Assembly: GCA_964496435.1 (NCBI GenBank)
Contig: CAZBZP010000017.1
Coordinates: 1 to 64,000 of the forward strand
DNA: 64,000 bases
Direction: 5' to 3'
Source of the DNA: Berkiella sp964496435
GTDB lineage: Bacteria; Pseudomonadota; Gammaproteobacteria; Berkiellales; Berkiellaceae
Below the pieces are notes generated by a model. That model was not told the origin of the DNA and searched no databases. It worked only from the letters and a program-made list of their open reading frames with translations. Shown here piece after piece: positions 27,711 through 36,991 of this stretch. Each line of letters opens with the position of its first letter. Within the stretch, counting starts at the first letter, position 1. The position numbers and the translations under genes are program-made.

Positions 27711-29765
27711 ATGTTATTAGCTGCAATTCAGGAATCGGCTGTCGATCTTGATTTCATAAAAGGATTAATTAAAACAGCCTCAGAAGAAGACAAACGTTCA
27801 TGCCTTGATTATCTTGTGCGCAATAAAAAAATTTCTTTGCTTAAAAGATTGGTTAAAATTGGTCTTGATATTAATCAACCTGATTTCGCAGGCCAAACAG
27901 CACTGCATTCAGCCGTATTAGGTGGTAATGCGGATATGGTTAATAATGTTTTAGAAGCTGGCGCTGATCCTAACATTAAAGATTTTGAATTTGAAAGCCC
28001 CGTCGATATTGCCTTTAGAGAAAAATTGACTGCGGTTTTACAAGTGCTATTGAAAGAGCAAAACTTAACGGCAGATCAAATAAAAAAGCATCCAAGCTAT
28101 GGTAAAATTGAAAGCGTAAGTTATGCACAAAACCACATTAATGAAAACCTCATTACTTTTTTAAGAAGTTACGGGAATATTGAAAAGGAGCAACCCATAT
28201 TCGTTGGCAAGGATGGCAATTGTAATGGCTGGGCATTCCTGTTTCAGTATTATCTTGCTTTAGACAGCGAAGAAGAATTTTGGGATATTTTAAAATGTAT
28301 TTCGCTCTGGGATCCTAAGAAATCTGAGCCTTACGATGTATTGCTTAAAGATATCAAAGGTATTTCTCCTAAGCTGGCTGAAAAATACCGTAGCTTGGGC
28401 AAGTTAATGTTTTACACTATCAATGATCTTGTCTGGTTCCAACATGGACGGGCTTTAAGTTCTGAAACGGGTCTTCAACAAGAAAAAAGAGTAGTGCAAT
28501 GGGAAGCTATCAAAAGACCAGATGAGAAAATCCAATTAAAAAACATTTTTAATATTAAAGCACCCAGTATTGAGAAAAATGAGATCCAAACCATGTTGGA
28601 TTATGCTAAACGATGGCCAGGTTCATGGATTGATATTGGCATTTATGCCAAAGCAGATATTCATCAAATTGAAGGGCATGCTATAAGTATTTATGTTACA
28701 CCATCTGGTAAGTTTAAATTTTATGATTCTAACCGCAAAAAAAGATTACCTGAAATTGCCTCAAGTAATATTGTCAGCAATTTTATTATGAGCGCACTTC
28801 GAAAGGAATCGGTAATTTCTAATTTTAATCTTTATCGCTTCTATCCTGCCGATGAAAATGTGCCAGAAATAGTTGCGCCATCCATAGCTGTTGAACCTGA
28901 CCATTACAAAACCAACAACGGTAAAGATTTGCTTATTTTTGCAGCAATGTCAGGTGAAATTGATCTTGTTAAAAACCTCCTTAATGAAGGCGCAATCGAA
29001 TTTCTCATCAATAATGATGAGAAGGTCTTTTATCATCTTTCTCGCTTAGCCATATTTAAAGATGATGCTTATTTAAAATCACTGTGTACAAAATATGGGA
29101 TGGAATTTACACCTAAAATTTATCAAGATACAGCCAGAAGAGCACTAGCCCAAGGTGAAGTCAAAGCTTTAATTGGCATACTGCAAAGTGGTGAGCTTAA
29201 AGCAGGCACAATTGACTCACGCAATGAAGATGACTTGGCAGCCCTACATCTTGCGGTGTATAAAAATGATAGGGAAAGTGTGAATGATCTTCTGAGATTA
29301 GGCGCCAATAAAGAGCTACGATATGACCATGAAACGCCGCTATTCCAAGCTGCTCGCTTAGGACATAAAGCCATCGCAAAAACGCTTATTCGTAATCAAG
29401 CAAATATTGATTTCCAAAAAGAGGGAGTAATGGATGATGCGGGTTTTACCCCCTTGCATATAGCAATCCAAGGGGGACATACAATGTTGGTCAAGCTTTT
29501 ATTGTTAAGCGGCGCTAATACAACTTTAAAGGATAATAAGGGCAGAACTGCTTTTGAGATAACACCGCTTAACAATCACAAGGAAATTGCTCTGCTCATT
29601 GAAAAATTCAATACATCTTCATTATCCAAAGATAAGCGAAAATCACCATTGATTGTTAAAAAGGATCTCACAACTGGCATTGATACAAGTGATATTGACC
29701 CTTCGCTTGCTAGTGCATCTGAATTTACTGCTAAAAATAAGAAGAAATCGGATCCTGCTTTCTAA
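27711..29765 (+). CDS. Ankyrin-repeat protein with putative YopT-like cysteine protease domain
   Basis: The 684-residue protein has ankyrin repeats at about residues 57-115 (GQTALHSAVLGGNADMVNNV) and again at about 395-625 (GFTPLHIAIQGGHTMLVKLL). Between them lies a globular domain with GNCNGWAFLFQYYLA (C171), GHAISIYV (H323) and FYDSN (D339). A Cys in a GxCxxW-like helix start, a later Gly-His and an Asp 16 residues on are the layout of YopT/AvrPphB (C58) proteases; from memory YopT also has 16 residues between His258 and Asp274. No signal peptide is seen. GAGGTGA lies just before the ATG. A host-directed protease is inferred; a non-proteolytic papain-fold enzyme is the alternative. Confidence 0.72.
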   Translation: MLLAAIQESAVDLDFIKGLIKTASEEDKRSCLDYLVRNKKISLLKRLVKIGLDINQPDFAGQTALHSAVLGGNADMVNNVLEAGADPNIKDFEFESPVDIAFREKLTAVLQVLLKEQNLTADQIKKHPSYGKIESVSYAQNHINENLITFLRSYGNIEKEQPIFVGKDGNCNGWAFLFQYYLALDSEEEFWDILKCISLWDPKKSEPYDVLLKDIKGISPKLAEKYRSLGKLMFYTINDLVWFQHGRALSSETGLQQEKRVVQWEAIKRPDEKIQLKNIFNIKAPSIEKNEIQTMLDYAKRWPGSWIDIGIYAKADIHQIEGHAISIYVTPSGKFKFYDSNRKKRLPEIASSNIVSNFIMSALRKESVISNFNLYRFYPADENVPEIVAPSIAVEPDHYKTNNGKDLLIFAAMSGEIDLVKNLLNEGAIEFLINNDEKVFYHLSRLAIFKDDAYLKSLCTKYGMEFTPKIYQDTARRALAQGEVKALIGILQSGELKAGTIDSRNEDDLAALHLAVYKNDRESVNDLLRLGANKELRYDHETPLFQAARLGHKAIAKTLIRNQANIDFQKEGVMDDAGFTPLHIAIQGGHTMLVKLLLLSGANTTLKDNKGRTAFEITPLNNHKEIALLIEKFNTSSLSKDKRKSPLIVKKDLTTGIDTSDIDPSLASASEFTAKNKKKSDPAF

Positions 29766-29768
29766 GTT

Positions 29769-31688
29769 TCAGGCTCCTAAACTAAAGTCATCTTCTTTTA
29801 TGATCATGCTCGTCTCTATATTGCTATTAAACGGCTCTGAACGTCCTTTGAGTACTTTGGCTAAAAATATTTCTGCTAATGCGTAAAACGCCATACGGTT
29901 TCCCGGATGCATGAACTGATGTCCTTCATCAGGAAAAATTGCATAGGTAACCGGTATGTTATTTGCTTTAAGCGCCCTTACCATTTGCTCACTTTCCTCC
30001 TGCAAAACGCGCACATCATTTGCCCCATGGCCAATCAATAATGGTTTGCTGATTTTGTTAACATAATATAAAGGTGAACGCTCTTTTAAATATGCTTTAC
30101 CCTCAGGTGTTGTGGGATCGCAGCCTATCATTTCGTGAATAGCCCCTTGCATTGCCTTCCAGTAGGGAGGGAAATGTTTTGCCATGGTTTCTAAATTGGA
30201 GGGCCCAACAATGTCAACGCCACAACAAAACACATCTGGCGTAAAGGTGAGACCAATTAAGGTGGCATAACCACCAAAGCTTCGCCCCATAATAGCGACT
30301 TTGTCTTTTGTTGTGATCTTATTTTCGATAGCCCAGTTTACGGCATCAATCAGATCTGAATGGATTTTACCTCCCCATTCGCCAAATCCCTTATGCATAT
30401 GATCTTTTCCAAAGCCGGTTGAAGCACGATAATTAATGCTTAACACAGCATAACCACGGTTAGCTAACCACTGATGCGTTGGATTGAATCCCCAAAAATC
30501 ACGATAATTTGGCCCCCCATGCACCATCAGAACTAAGGGCATCGGTTCAGTTGGGATCCCATTTCCAGCGCTATCATATTCTCTTGGCAAGGATAAATAG
30601 CTGACGCATTTTAAGCCATCACGCGTTGTTATGACCTTAGGGTACATCTTGCAAAGTGCTTGTTTTTTTAATTCATCATGGCTATCAAATAAATAAATCA
30701 TTTCCTGTTGTAAACGATGATAAAGATAATAAGTAATGGGGCCATTATCATGAATATAACTTACCACCCAGGTTTCATTGTTCTCAGTTTGACTTAAGAT
30801 ATCGATGTCACCATCATCTATATTTTTTAAATAATCAAAATCACGGTTTAATGCTGTATCGATGGGATGCCATTGTTTACGCTCATAGTTTGTTGCCACG
30901 GCCAAGGGTTGAGCAGACATCGGGCATACTAATACATCGCACACATCAGCTTGTATATCGTTAAATAAGTTTTGATGTCCTGAGCCATCAAGTGCGATAC
31001 TGCTTAAGGTAGAGGTATTATGATCATTGCTTTGTAACGCATAAAGCTTTTGGTATTTGCTTGAAAGTCCTAAACGTAATCGGGGGTAAAAATAGAGCCC
31101 TGAAACATCATGTAAAGGTACTTCTAAAATGGTTTTGGTTTCTTGCCTTAAATCAACATACTTTGCACCTTGATTTTCAACTTTAAAACCAATTCTTAAA
31201 TCCAAATCATCATCTGCTAAAAAATCCCAATAGGTGCTGTTTTCATAAATGCAGGAGAGCTCACCACTTAAGAGATCTGCTTTATAAACATCCATGAAGC
31301 GCTTATCGCGTGCATTCACACCAATGAGTATTGTTTCTGGGTGCTTGTTGCTTTGATGTAATAGTCTTGCTTGCTGACCTTTCTCACTCAGCGCACGTGT
31401 TTGCCCTGTTGATAAGTGGTAAGCAAATAATTGCCAATTTTCATCACCTTGATGATCATGTATGTAAAGTAAATGATCACTGTTTTTCGACCACCACACA
31501 TCTTTGCAGGGATGATCGCTTGCACTAACGGGGATTGCCTCATCAAGTGCCCCCACCTTTGCCAACCAGAGATTCAAATTACCTTTATAAGGGGCAAGGT
31601 AAGATATGTATTTCCCATCTGGGCTTATTTTGGCCAAATGTTTAGTGGGATCAGCCCATAAAATTTGCCTTGGAATAAGGGGATCCAT
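29769..31688 (-). CDS. Prolyl-oligopeptidase family (S9) peptidase
   Basis: S9 peptidases cleave short peptides, often after proline, or release acylated amino acids. The 639-residue protein has an N-terminal beta-propeller region (about 1-370) with repeated WSKNSDHLLYI-type strands, then an alpha/beta hydrolase domain. The catalytic triad is visible as S470 in MGRSFGGYA, D558 in GHGANDVRV and H590 in PDEGHQF. The oxyanion-side stretch VHGGPNYRDFWGFN is typical of the acylaminoacyl-peptidase-like group. No signal peptide is seen, so it is probably cytoplasmic. It converges on the ankyrin gene with 3 bp between them. Confidence 0.9.
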   Translation of the reverse strand: MDPLIPRQILWADPTKHLAKISPDGKYISYLAPYKGNLNLWLAKVGALDEAIPVSASDHPCKDVWWSKNSDHLLYIHDHQGDENWQLFAYHLSTGQTRALSEKGQQARLLHQSNKHPETILIGVNARDKRFMDVYKADLLSGELSCIYENSTYWDFLADDDLDLRIGFKVENQGAKYVDLRQETKTILEVPLHDVSGLYFYPRLRLGLSSKYQKLYALQSNDHNTSTLSSIALDGSGHQNLFNDIQADVCDVLVCPMSAQPLAVATNYERKQWHPIDTALNRDFDYLKNIDDGDIDILSQTENNETWVVSYIHDNGPITYYLYHRLQQEMIYLFDSHDELKKQALCKMYPKVITTRDGLKCVSYLSLPREYDSAGNGIPTEPMPLVLMVHGGPNYRDFWGFNPTHQWLANRGYAVLSINYRASTGFGKDHMHKGFGEWGGKIHSDLIDAVNWAIENKITTKDKVAIMGRSFGGYATLIGLTFTPDVFCCGVDIVGPSNLETMAKHFPPYWKAMQGAIHEMIGCDPTTPEGKAYLKERSPLYYVNKISKPLLIGHGANDVRVLQEESEQMVRALKANNIPVTYAIFPDEGHQFMHPGNRMAFYALAEIFLAKVLKGRSEPFNSNIETSMIIKEDDFSLGA

Positions 31689-31869
31689 GTAAGGGTTTTT
31701 CCTTCTTTATATTATTGAAGATAATTAGTTGTAATTACACTTAATGCCTTTGTCGTTATAGTGACTATATATATTAGTTATTTTTGGGTCAAAGCTGCAG
31801 TTCATCACAAATTAGAACCGCTTAATCGTCTTTTCCTTGACAATAATTCAAAAAATTCACAGTTAACTA

Positions 31870-31897
31870 TTGAACTAGCAAAGCATTTGGGTATAAT
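31870..31897 (+). promoter_or_regulatory. Probable sigma-70 promoter of the TetR gene
   Basis: TTGAAC (31870-31875) and a consensus TATAAT (31892-31897) are separated by 16 bp. Transcription would begin near 31904, about 38 bases before the tetR-family start codon. The rest of the 253-bp gap shows no gene; a 65-codon GTG frame overlapping it is not credible. Confidence 0.55.
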
Positions 31898-31941
31898 GGC
31901 TGGAAATTCTCCTGACTTAGCAATTAAAGGAAATAGACATT

Positions 31942-32505
31942 ATGGCCAGACGCAATGATAAACGTGAACGCTTAGTTGAAGCTGCAGACACACTCTTCCA
32001 CCAACAAGGCGTGAGCAATACAACCCTAGCGAATATCGCTACCTTAGCTGATGTACCGCTTGGAAACGTTTATTACTACTTCAAATCCAAAGATTCCATT
32101 ATCTTGGCTGTTGTAGAACGCCGTAAAAAGCAATTAGCTGGCTTGTTCTCTGAATGGAGCAATCGTCCAGACATCAAAAGCCGCCTCAAAGGTTTGGTGG
32201 AATACGTTGGTTCTTTGGCTGAAGAATCTGCGAAATTTGGTGATTCCTTAGGCAGCTTGTGCCAAGAATTAGGTAAACAAGGTGGTGCTATTGGACAGGC
32301 TACTTCACAATTAATGAATGAAATTATTCATTGGTGTGAAAAGCAGTTTAAAGCATTGGGAAAGTCTGAAGATGAATCTTCAAAGCTAGCGCTTAACTTA
32401 GTAGCAAGCTTACAAGGTATCAGTTTGATTACCCTGACTTTCAAAGACCCACAATATGTTGCAAGACAAGGTCAATATTTAGACCAATGGATCGAAGCAA
32501 TCTAA
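31942..32505 (+). CDS. TetR-family transcriptional regulator
   Basis: The 187-residue protein has the TetR DNA-binding domain at about residues 8-55: RLVEAADTLFHQQGVSNTTL, then the recognition helix in ADVPLGNVYYYFKSKDSI. The C-terminal ligand-binding half is helical and unassigned. AAAGGA lies before the ATG. It is alone on its transcript, with a hairpin after the stop. The divergent S9 peptidase gene is a plausible target because TetR proteins often control an adjacent divergent gene, but no clear operator palindrome was seen. Confidence 0.92.
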   Translation: MARRNDKRERLVEAADTLFHQQGVSNTTLANIATLADVPLGNVYYYFKSKDSIILAVVERRKKQLAGLFSEWSNRPDIKSRLKGLVEYVGSLAEESAKFGDSLGSLCQELGKQGGAIGQATSQLMNEIIHWCEKQFKALGKSEDESSKLALNLVASLQGISLITLTFKDPQYVARQGQYLDQWIEAI

Positions 32506-32529
32506 CTTCGATTTCCACTTTGCATTCAG

Positions 32530-32565
32530 GCTTCGCAGGAATGGTTGTTACCTAACCTGCGAAGC
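32530..32565. terminator. Hairpin after the TetR gene
   Basis: GCTTCGCAGG (32530-32539) pairs perfectly with CCTGCGAAGC (32556-32565) across a 16-base loop, followed by TTTGG. It begins 25 bp after the stop codon. The short T-run makes a weak intrinsic terminator. Confidence 0.5.
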
Positions 32566-32745
32566 TTTGGCATAGTGAGAGCTTGTAGACAAAACTTAAA
32601 TTCTCATCTACCACTTATCCGATTTACTAAAAAATTTTTTATCTTCACAGACAATAAGTTAAAATTGCTGGCAGCCAAGTAATACCAAGGGCTCAAGCTA
32701 AAAGTAGCGCAAAGCTTACAAATCCGATCCCACTTTTATCACAGC

Positions 32746-32754
32746 TTTTCCACA
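32746..32754 (+). promoter_or_regulatory. Candidate DnaA box upstream of nrdA
   Basis: TTTTCCACA matches the relaxed DnaA-box consensus TTWTNCACA and lies 39 bp before the first NrdR-like box. E. coli nrdAB is also DnaA-controlled. A single nine-base match in AT-rich DNA is weak by itself. Confidence 0.35.
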
Positions 32755-32780
32755 ACTTACCCCCAGGTTCTCCACTTGCA

Positions 32781-32808
32781 TTGATTTTCAAACCGCACTA
32801 TCTTGTAT
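32781..32808 (+). promoter_or_regulatory. Candidate nrdAB promoter
   Basis: TTGATT (32781-32786) and TTGTAT (32803-32808) are spaced by 16 bp, and the minus-10 element overlaps the first NrdR-like box, as expected for a repressed promoter. The leader to the nrdA ATG would be about 150 bases. Confidence 0.4.
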
Positions 32809-32839
32809 GTAGATGTTTTTATTGTTCTATATGTTGGGG
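32793..32839 (+). promoter_or_regulatory. Tandem NrdR boxes upstream of nrdAB
   Basis: Two 16-bp sites resemble the NrdR consensus ACACWATATATTGWGT: CCGCACTATCTTGTAT at 32793-32808 (11 of 16) and GTTCTATATGTTGGGG at 32824-32839 (10 of 16). Their starts are 31 bp apart, three helical turns, the usual spacing of paired NrdR boxes at nrd operons. NrdR represses ribonucleotide reductase genes when dATP is plentiful. Confidence 0.55.
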
Positions 32840-32966
32840 TTCAAAAGGTATTTCCCCAAATTGATTCACCAGATGTTAGTTTAAAAACTTAACCGCTTTT
32901 ATAGCTGGTGACGAGGCTTTTTTGACTCTAAATCATGAACCCCTAAGCTTACAGGTTAAAGAAAAT

Positions 32967-35795
32967 ATGTCGACACAAACTGAAGCCTTCTCTCAACTGC
33001 CGGTTGCACCCAAACCAGGTCAACTCTATGTTATGCGTCGAGACAATCGTACGCTGGTTCCTTTTAACCAAGATAAAATTCATGTTGCTATTACTAAAGC
33101 CTATTTGGCTGTTGAAGGTGGTAATGCAGCCGCCTCAAGACGCGTACATGAAGTGGTAGATAACCTCACTGCCCAAGTAACGGCAGCGCTTTCTCGCCAT
33201 CTTAACTCAGGCGGCATTGTTCGCGTTGAAGAAATTCAAGATCAAGTAGAATTGGCTTTAATGCGTTTGGATCTGCACAAAGTAGCACGTACTTATATTC
33301 TTTATCGTGAAGAAAGACGCTTAGCGCGTGAAACCAATCAAAAAGCAGCAGCGCCTTCTAACGAAATTCATGTAACACTTGATAATGGCAATCGCGTTCC
33401 ATTGGATGAACAACGTTTGAAGAATATCGTTAATGTTGCTTGCCAAGAACTGAGCGACGTTGATGCAAGTGGTATTATCAATGATACCAAGCGCAATATT
33501 TTCGATGGCATTAAGGCTAGTGATTTACGCAAAGCCTTGATCATGAGTGCGCGTACCAAAATTGAAATTGAGCCAAACTACTCCTATGTTGCAGCACGTT
33601 TGCTCTTAGATGATTTACATAATGAAGCCTTAAAATTCTTAGGATTTACTGTTCCTAATAATGATCAAGAAAAAGCGGCGCTTTACCCACAAGTCTTTAG
33701 AAAATTCATTGAAAAAGGCGTGGAATTCGATCTTTTAAGTCCAGAATTGAAAGACTTTGATCTCGATAAACTCAGCAATGCCATGGTGCTTTCACGTGAC
33801 TATCAGTTCACCTATCTTGGCTTGCAAACCTTGTATGATCGTTATTTCATACATCGTGATGGTATTCACTATGAATTGCCACAAATGTTCTTTATGCGTG
33901 TAGCCATGGGGCTTGCTATCACCGAACAAGATAAAAATGAACGTGCCATTGAGTTCTATCATTTGTTATCTTCCTTTGATTACATGAGCTCTACCCCAAC
34001 CTTATTTAATTCAGGCACAACACGTCCTCAGCTCTCAAGCTGCTTTTTAACAACCGTGCCAGATGATTTGGATGGTATTTATAGTGCTTTAAAAGACAAT
34101 GCACTACTTTCTAAATTTGCCGGTGGTTTAGGTAACGATTGGACCTATATTCGCGCCATGGGTGCACATATCAAGGGTACCAATGGTAAATCTCAAGGTG
34201 TGGTTCCTTTCTTAAAGGTAGCCAATGATACCGCTGTTGCTGTCAATCAAGGCGGAAAACGTAAAGGCGCTATGTGTGCTTACCTTGAAACCTGGCATTT
34301 GGATATCGAAGAATTCTTGGAATTGCGTAAAAACACAGGCGATGACAGACGCCGTACGCATGATATGAATACTGCCAATTGGGTTCCTGATTTGTTTATG
34401 AAGCGGGTCATGGAAAATAAAGACTGGACACTCTTCTCTCCTGATGAAGTGCCAGACTTACATGATCTCTATGGCAAAGCTTTTGATGATGCTTACACCA
34501 ATTATGAGCAAATGGCGCAAGAAGGAAAATTACGCAGCCATAAGAAGATCCCTGCTGTTAACCTATGGCGTAAAATGCTTGGGCTGATTTTTGAAACGGG
34601 CCATCCTTGGATTACGTTTAAAGATCCCTGCAATTTGCGTTCACCACAGCAACATGCTGGCGTTATTCATAGCTCCAATTTATGCACGGAAATAACTTTA
34701 AACACTTCCGTTGATGAAATTGCCGTATGTAATTTAGGTAGTATCAACCTAGCGCAGCACATCACAGATAAAGGCTTAGATCTAGAAAAGCTACAAAGAA
34801 CAATTAAAACCGCTGTGCGCATGTTGGATAACGTTATTGAAATCAACTACTACTCCGTGCCACAAGCTAAACAGTCTAACTTGCGTCATCGTCCAGTTGG
34901 CTTAGGCTTAATGGGCTTCCAAGATGCGCTTTATTTGTGTGATATTCCTTATAGCTCACATAAAGCCGTCGATTTTGCAGATAAAACAATGGAAGCTATC
35001 AGCTACTATGCCATTTTGGCTTCAGCTGATTTAGCACAAGAAAAAGGCAGTTATTCTTCATTTGAAGGCTCATTATGGAGCAAAGGGATCCTCCCCATAG
35101 ACTCTATTAAAGCTTTAGCTGAATATCGCACTGATAAATACTTGGATCTTGATAGAAGCCAAACCTTTGATTGGGCGATGGTTCGTGAACGCGTGAAGAA
35201 AGTAGGTATGCGTAACTCAAACGTAATGGCAATTGCACCTACCGCAACCATTTCCAATATTTGCGGAGTGAGCCAATCTATTGAGCCTACTTATCAGAAC
35301 CTTTATGTTAAATCTAACCTTTCAGGTGAATTCACCGTAGTAAACCCTTACTTAGTGAAAGATTTGAAACAATTAAAGATCTGGGATGAAGTATTGGTTA
35401 ACGATCTTAAATATTTCAATGGTAGCGTTCAGCAAATTGACAGAATTCCTAATGAACTCAAAGCGAAATATGCAACCGCTTTTGAAATCGACCCACAATG
35501 GTTGATTGAAGCAGGTGCACGCCGCCAGAAATGGATTGATCAAAGCCAATCCTTGAATGTATACATTGATAAACCCTCAGGGAAGAAAATAGATACCGTT
35601 TATAAACTTGCTTGGATCCGAGGTCTTAAAACAACTTATTATTTAAGAACACTTGGGGCGAGTGATGCAGAAAAATCAACCGTTTCAAGAAGTACATTGA
35701 ATGCTGTGAAAGCGACGCATGATGAAATTGTCATGACCGCCTCAAGCGCTCAAGTTTGCCCCATTGACGATCCATCATGCGAAGCTTGCCAGTAG
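32967..35795 (+). CDS. nrdA: Ribonucleoside-diphosphate reductase class Ia, alpha subunit
   Basis: NrdA holds the active and allosteric sites that reduce ribonucleotides to deoxyribonucleotides, with the radical supplied by NrdB. The protein has an N-terminal ATP-cone region (RRDNRTLVPFNQDKIHVAI), the active-site cysteines in LSSCFLTT and SNLCTEI, the radical-chain region NVMAIAPTATIS, and a C-terminal CPIDDPSCEACQ tail with shuttle cysteines. From the ATG at 32967 it has 942 residues. A longer frame from a TTG at 32922 would give 957, but ATG is preferred although its ribosome site is weak. nrdB follows 12 bp later, so the two are one operon. Confidence 0.95.
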   Translation: MSTQTEAFSQLPVAPKPGQLYVMRRDNRTLVPFNQDKIHVAITKAYLAVEGGNAAASRRVHEVVDNLTAQVTAALSRHLNSGGIVRVEEIQDQVELALMRLDLHKVARTYILYREERRLARETNQKAAAPSNEIHVTLDNGNRVPLDEQRLKNIVNVACQELSDVDASGIINDTKRNIFDGIKASDLRKALIMSARTKIEIEPNYSYVAARLLLDDLHNEALKFLGFTVPNNDQEKAALYPQVFRKFIEKGVEFDLLSPELKDFDLDKLSNAMVLSRDYQFTYLGLQTLYDRYFIHRDGIHYELPQMFFMRVAMGLAITEQDKNERAIEFYHLLSSFDYMSSTPTLFNSGTTRPQLSSCFLTTVPDDLDGIYSALKDNALLSKFAGGLGNDWTYIRAMGAHIKGTNGKSQGVVPFLKVANDTAVAVNQGGKRKGAMCAYLETWHLDIEEFLELRKNTGDDRRRTHDMNTANWVPDLFMKRVMENKDWTLFSPDEVPDLHDLYGKAFDDAYTNYEQMAQEGKLRSHKKIPAVNLWRKMLGLIFETGHPWITFKDPCNLRSPQQHAGVIHSSNLCTEITLNTSVDEIAVCNLGSINLAQHITDKGLDLEKLQRTIKTAVRMLDNVIEINYYSVPQAKQSNLRHRPVGLGLMGFQDALYLCDIPYSSHKAVDFADKTMEAISYYAILASADLAQEKGSYSSFEGSLWSKGILPIDSIKALAEYRTDKYLDLDRSQTFDWAMVRERVKKVGMRNSNVMAIAPTATISNICGVSQSIEPTYQNLYVKSNLSGEFTVVNPYLVKDLKQLKIWDEVLVNDLKYFNGSVQQIDRIPNELKAKYATAFEIDPQWLIEAGARRQKWIDQSQSLNVYIDKPSGKKIDTVYKLAWIRGLKTTYYLRTLGASDAEKSTVSRSTLNAVKATHDEIVMTASSAQVCPIDDPSCEACQ

Positions 35796-35807
35796 GAGAA
35801 TAAGAGA

Positions 35808-36929
35808 ATGACGACTGCAACACATGTTGTAGAATTACCAGGAACAAAAGCGCCACAAGGTACAACCAAAGGCGGCTCAACTGGATTAGAAGCACTAGAA
35901 ATGGGCGCAGCGCGTATTCGCGTGGATGATAAAAAAATTATCAACTGCCGCGCTGATTTAAATCAGCTTGTGCCTTTTAAATATGAATGGGCATGGGATA
36001 AATATCTTGTTGCTTGTGCTAACCATTGGATGCCTACTGAAATTAATATGTCAGCAGACGTCGCCTTATGGAAAAGCAACGATGGTTTAACACCTGATGA
36101 GCGCATGATTATTGAGCGTAACTTAGGATTTTTCTCAACAGCTGATTCCTTAGTTGCAAATAACTTGGTGTTAGCGGTATACCGCCATATCACCAACCCT
36201 GAGTGCCGTCAGTATTTACTACGTCAGGCTTTTGAAGAAGCGCTACATACCCATGCTTATCAATATGTGATTGAGAGCTTAGGTATGGATGAAGCACGCA
36301 TATTTAATATGTATCGTGAAATACCCTCGGTATCTACCAAAGCAGCCTGGGCCCTACCTTTCACTGAAAGCTTAGGTGATCCTAATTTCCATACGGGCAC
36401 TTTCGAGGCAAATCAACGTCTATTAAGAGATTTGATTGCTTTCTATGTAGTATTTGAAGGTATTTTCTTCTATGTCGGCTTTACCCAAGTACTTTCTTTA
36501 GGACGTCGTAATAAAATGATGGGAACCGCAGAGCAGTTCCAATATATTTTACGCGATGAAAGCATGCATCTTAATTTTGGTATCGATGTGATTAACCAAA
36601 TTAAGATTGAAAATCCTGAATTGTGGACACAATCATTCCAAAAAGAAATGATAGCGCTTATCCGCGAAGGTGTAGATTTAGAAGCGCAATACGCTATCGA
36701 TACCATGCCACGCGGTATTTTGGGTCTTAATGCTCAAATGTTCAGAGAATATTTAGAATTTGTGGCGAATCGTCGTTGCGCACAAATTGGCTTACCTGAG
36801 CAATATCCTGGTGTGGTTAACCCCTTCCCTTGGATGAGTGAAATCATTGATTTGAAGAAAGAAAAGAATTTCTTTGAAACCAGAGTGACAGAATATCAAA
36901 CCGGCGGCACCTTAAGCTGGGAAGATTAA
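35808..36929 (+). CDS. nrdB: Ribonucleoside-diphosphate reductase class Ia, beta subunit
   Basis: NrdB stores the tyrosyl radical beside a diiron centre. In FEEALHTHAYQY, E144 and H147 are iron ligands and Y151 occupies the place of the radical tyrosine (E. coli E115, H118, Y122 spacing). More ligands are in FVVFEGIFFYVGF and LRDESMHLNFG. So this is the tyrosyl-radical class Ia type, not the tyrosine-less Chlamydia type. Length is 373 residues against 376 in E. coli. AGGAG lies before the ATG, and it is co-transcribed with nrdA. Confidence 0.96.
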   Translation: MTTATHVVELPGTKAPQGTTKGGSTGLEALEMGAARIRVDDKKIINCRADLNQLVPFKYEWAWDKYLVACANHWMPTEINMSADVALWKSNDGLTPDERMIIERNLGFFSTADSLVANNLVLAVYRHITNPECRQYLLRQAFEEALHTHAYQYVIESLGMDEARIFNMYREIPSVSTKAAWALPFTESLGDPNFHTGTFEANQRLLRDLIAFYVVFEGIFFYVGFTQVLSLGRRNKMMGTAEQFQYILRDESMHLNFGIDVINQIKIENPELWTQSFQKEMIALIREGVDLEAQYAIDTMPRGILGLNAQMFREYLEFVANRRCAQIGLPEQYPGVVNPFPWMSEIIDLKKEKNFFETRVTEYQTGGTLSWED

Positions 36930-36939
36930 TGCTCTTTTG

Positions 36940-36966
36940 AGGCGAAAAGCAGTTTGCTTTTCGCCT
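36940..36966. terminator. Strong hairpin after nrdB
   Basis: AGGCGAAAAGCA (36940-36951) and TGCTTTTCGCCT (36955-36966) form a perfect 12-bp stem with a 3-base loop, ten bases after the nrdB stop. No U-run follows, so it may act as a partial terminator or a 3'-end stabiliser ahead of the membrane operon. Confidence 0.6.
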
Positions 36967-36991
36967 GTCTGGCACCTTAATAAGGATATTT

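Noticed and set aside
31761..31958. 65-codon frame running into the TetR gene.
   Set aside because: GTG start without ribosome site; it contains the TATAAT promoter and overlaps the regulator start.
32922..32966. TTG-initiated extension of NrdA.
   Set aside because: An ATG at 32967 begins the usual N-terminal stretch; neither has a strong ribosome site, so this stays open but unlikely.
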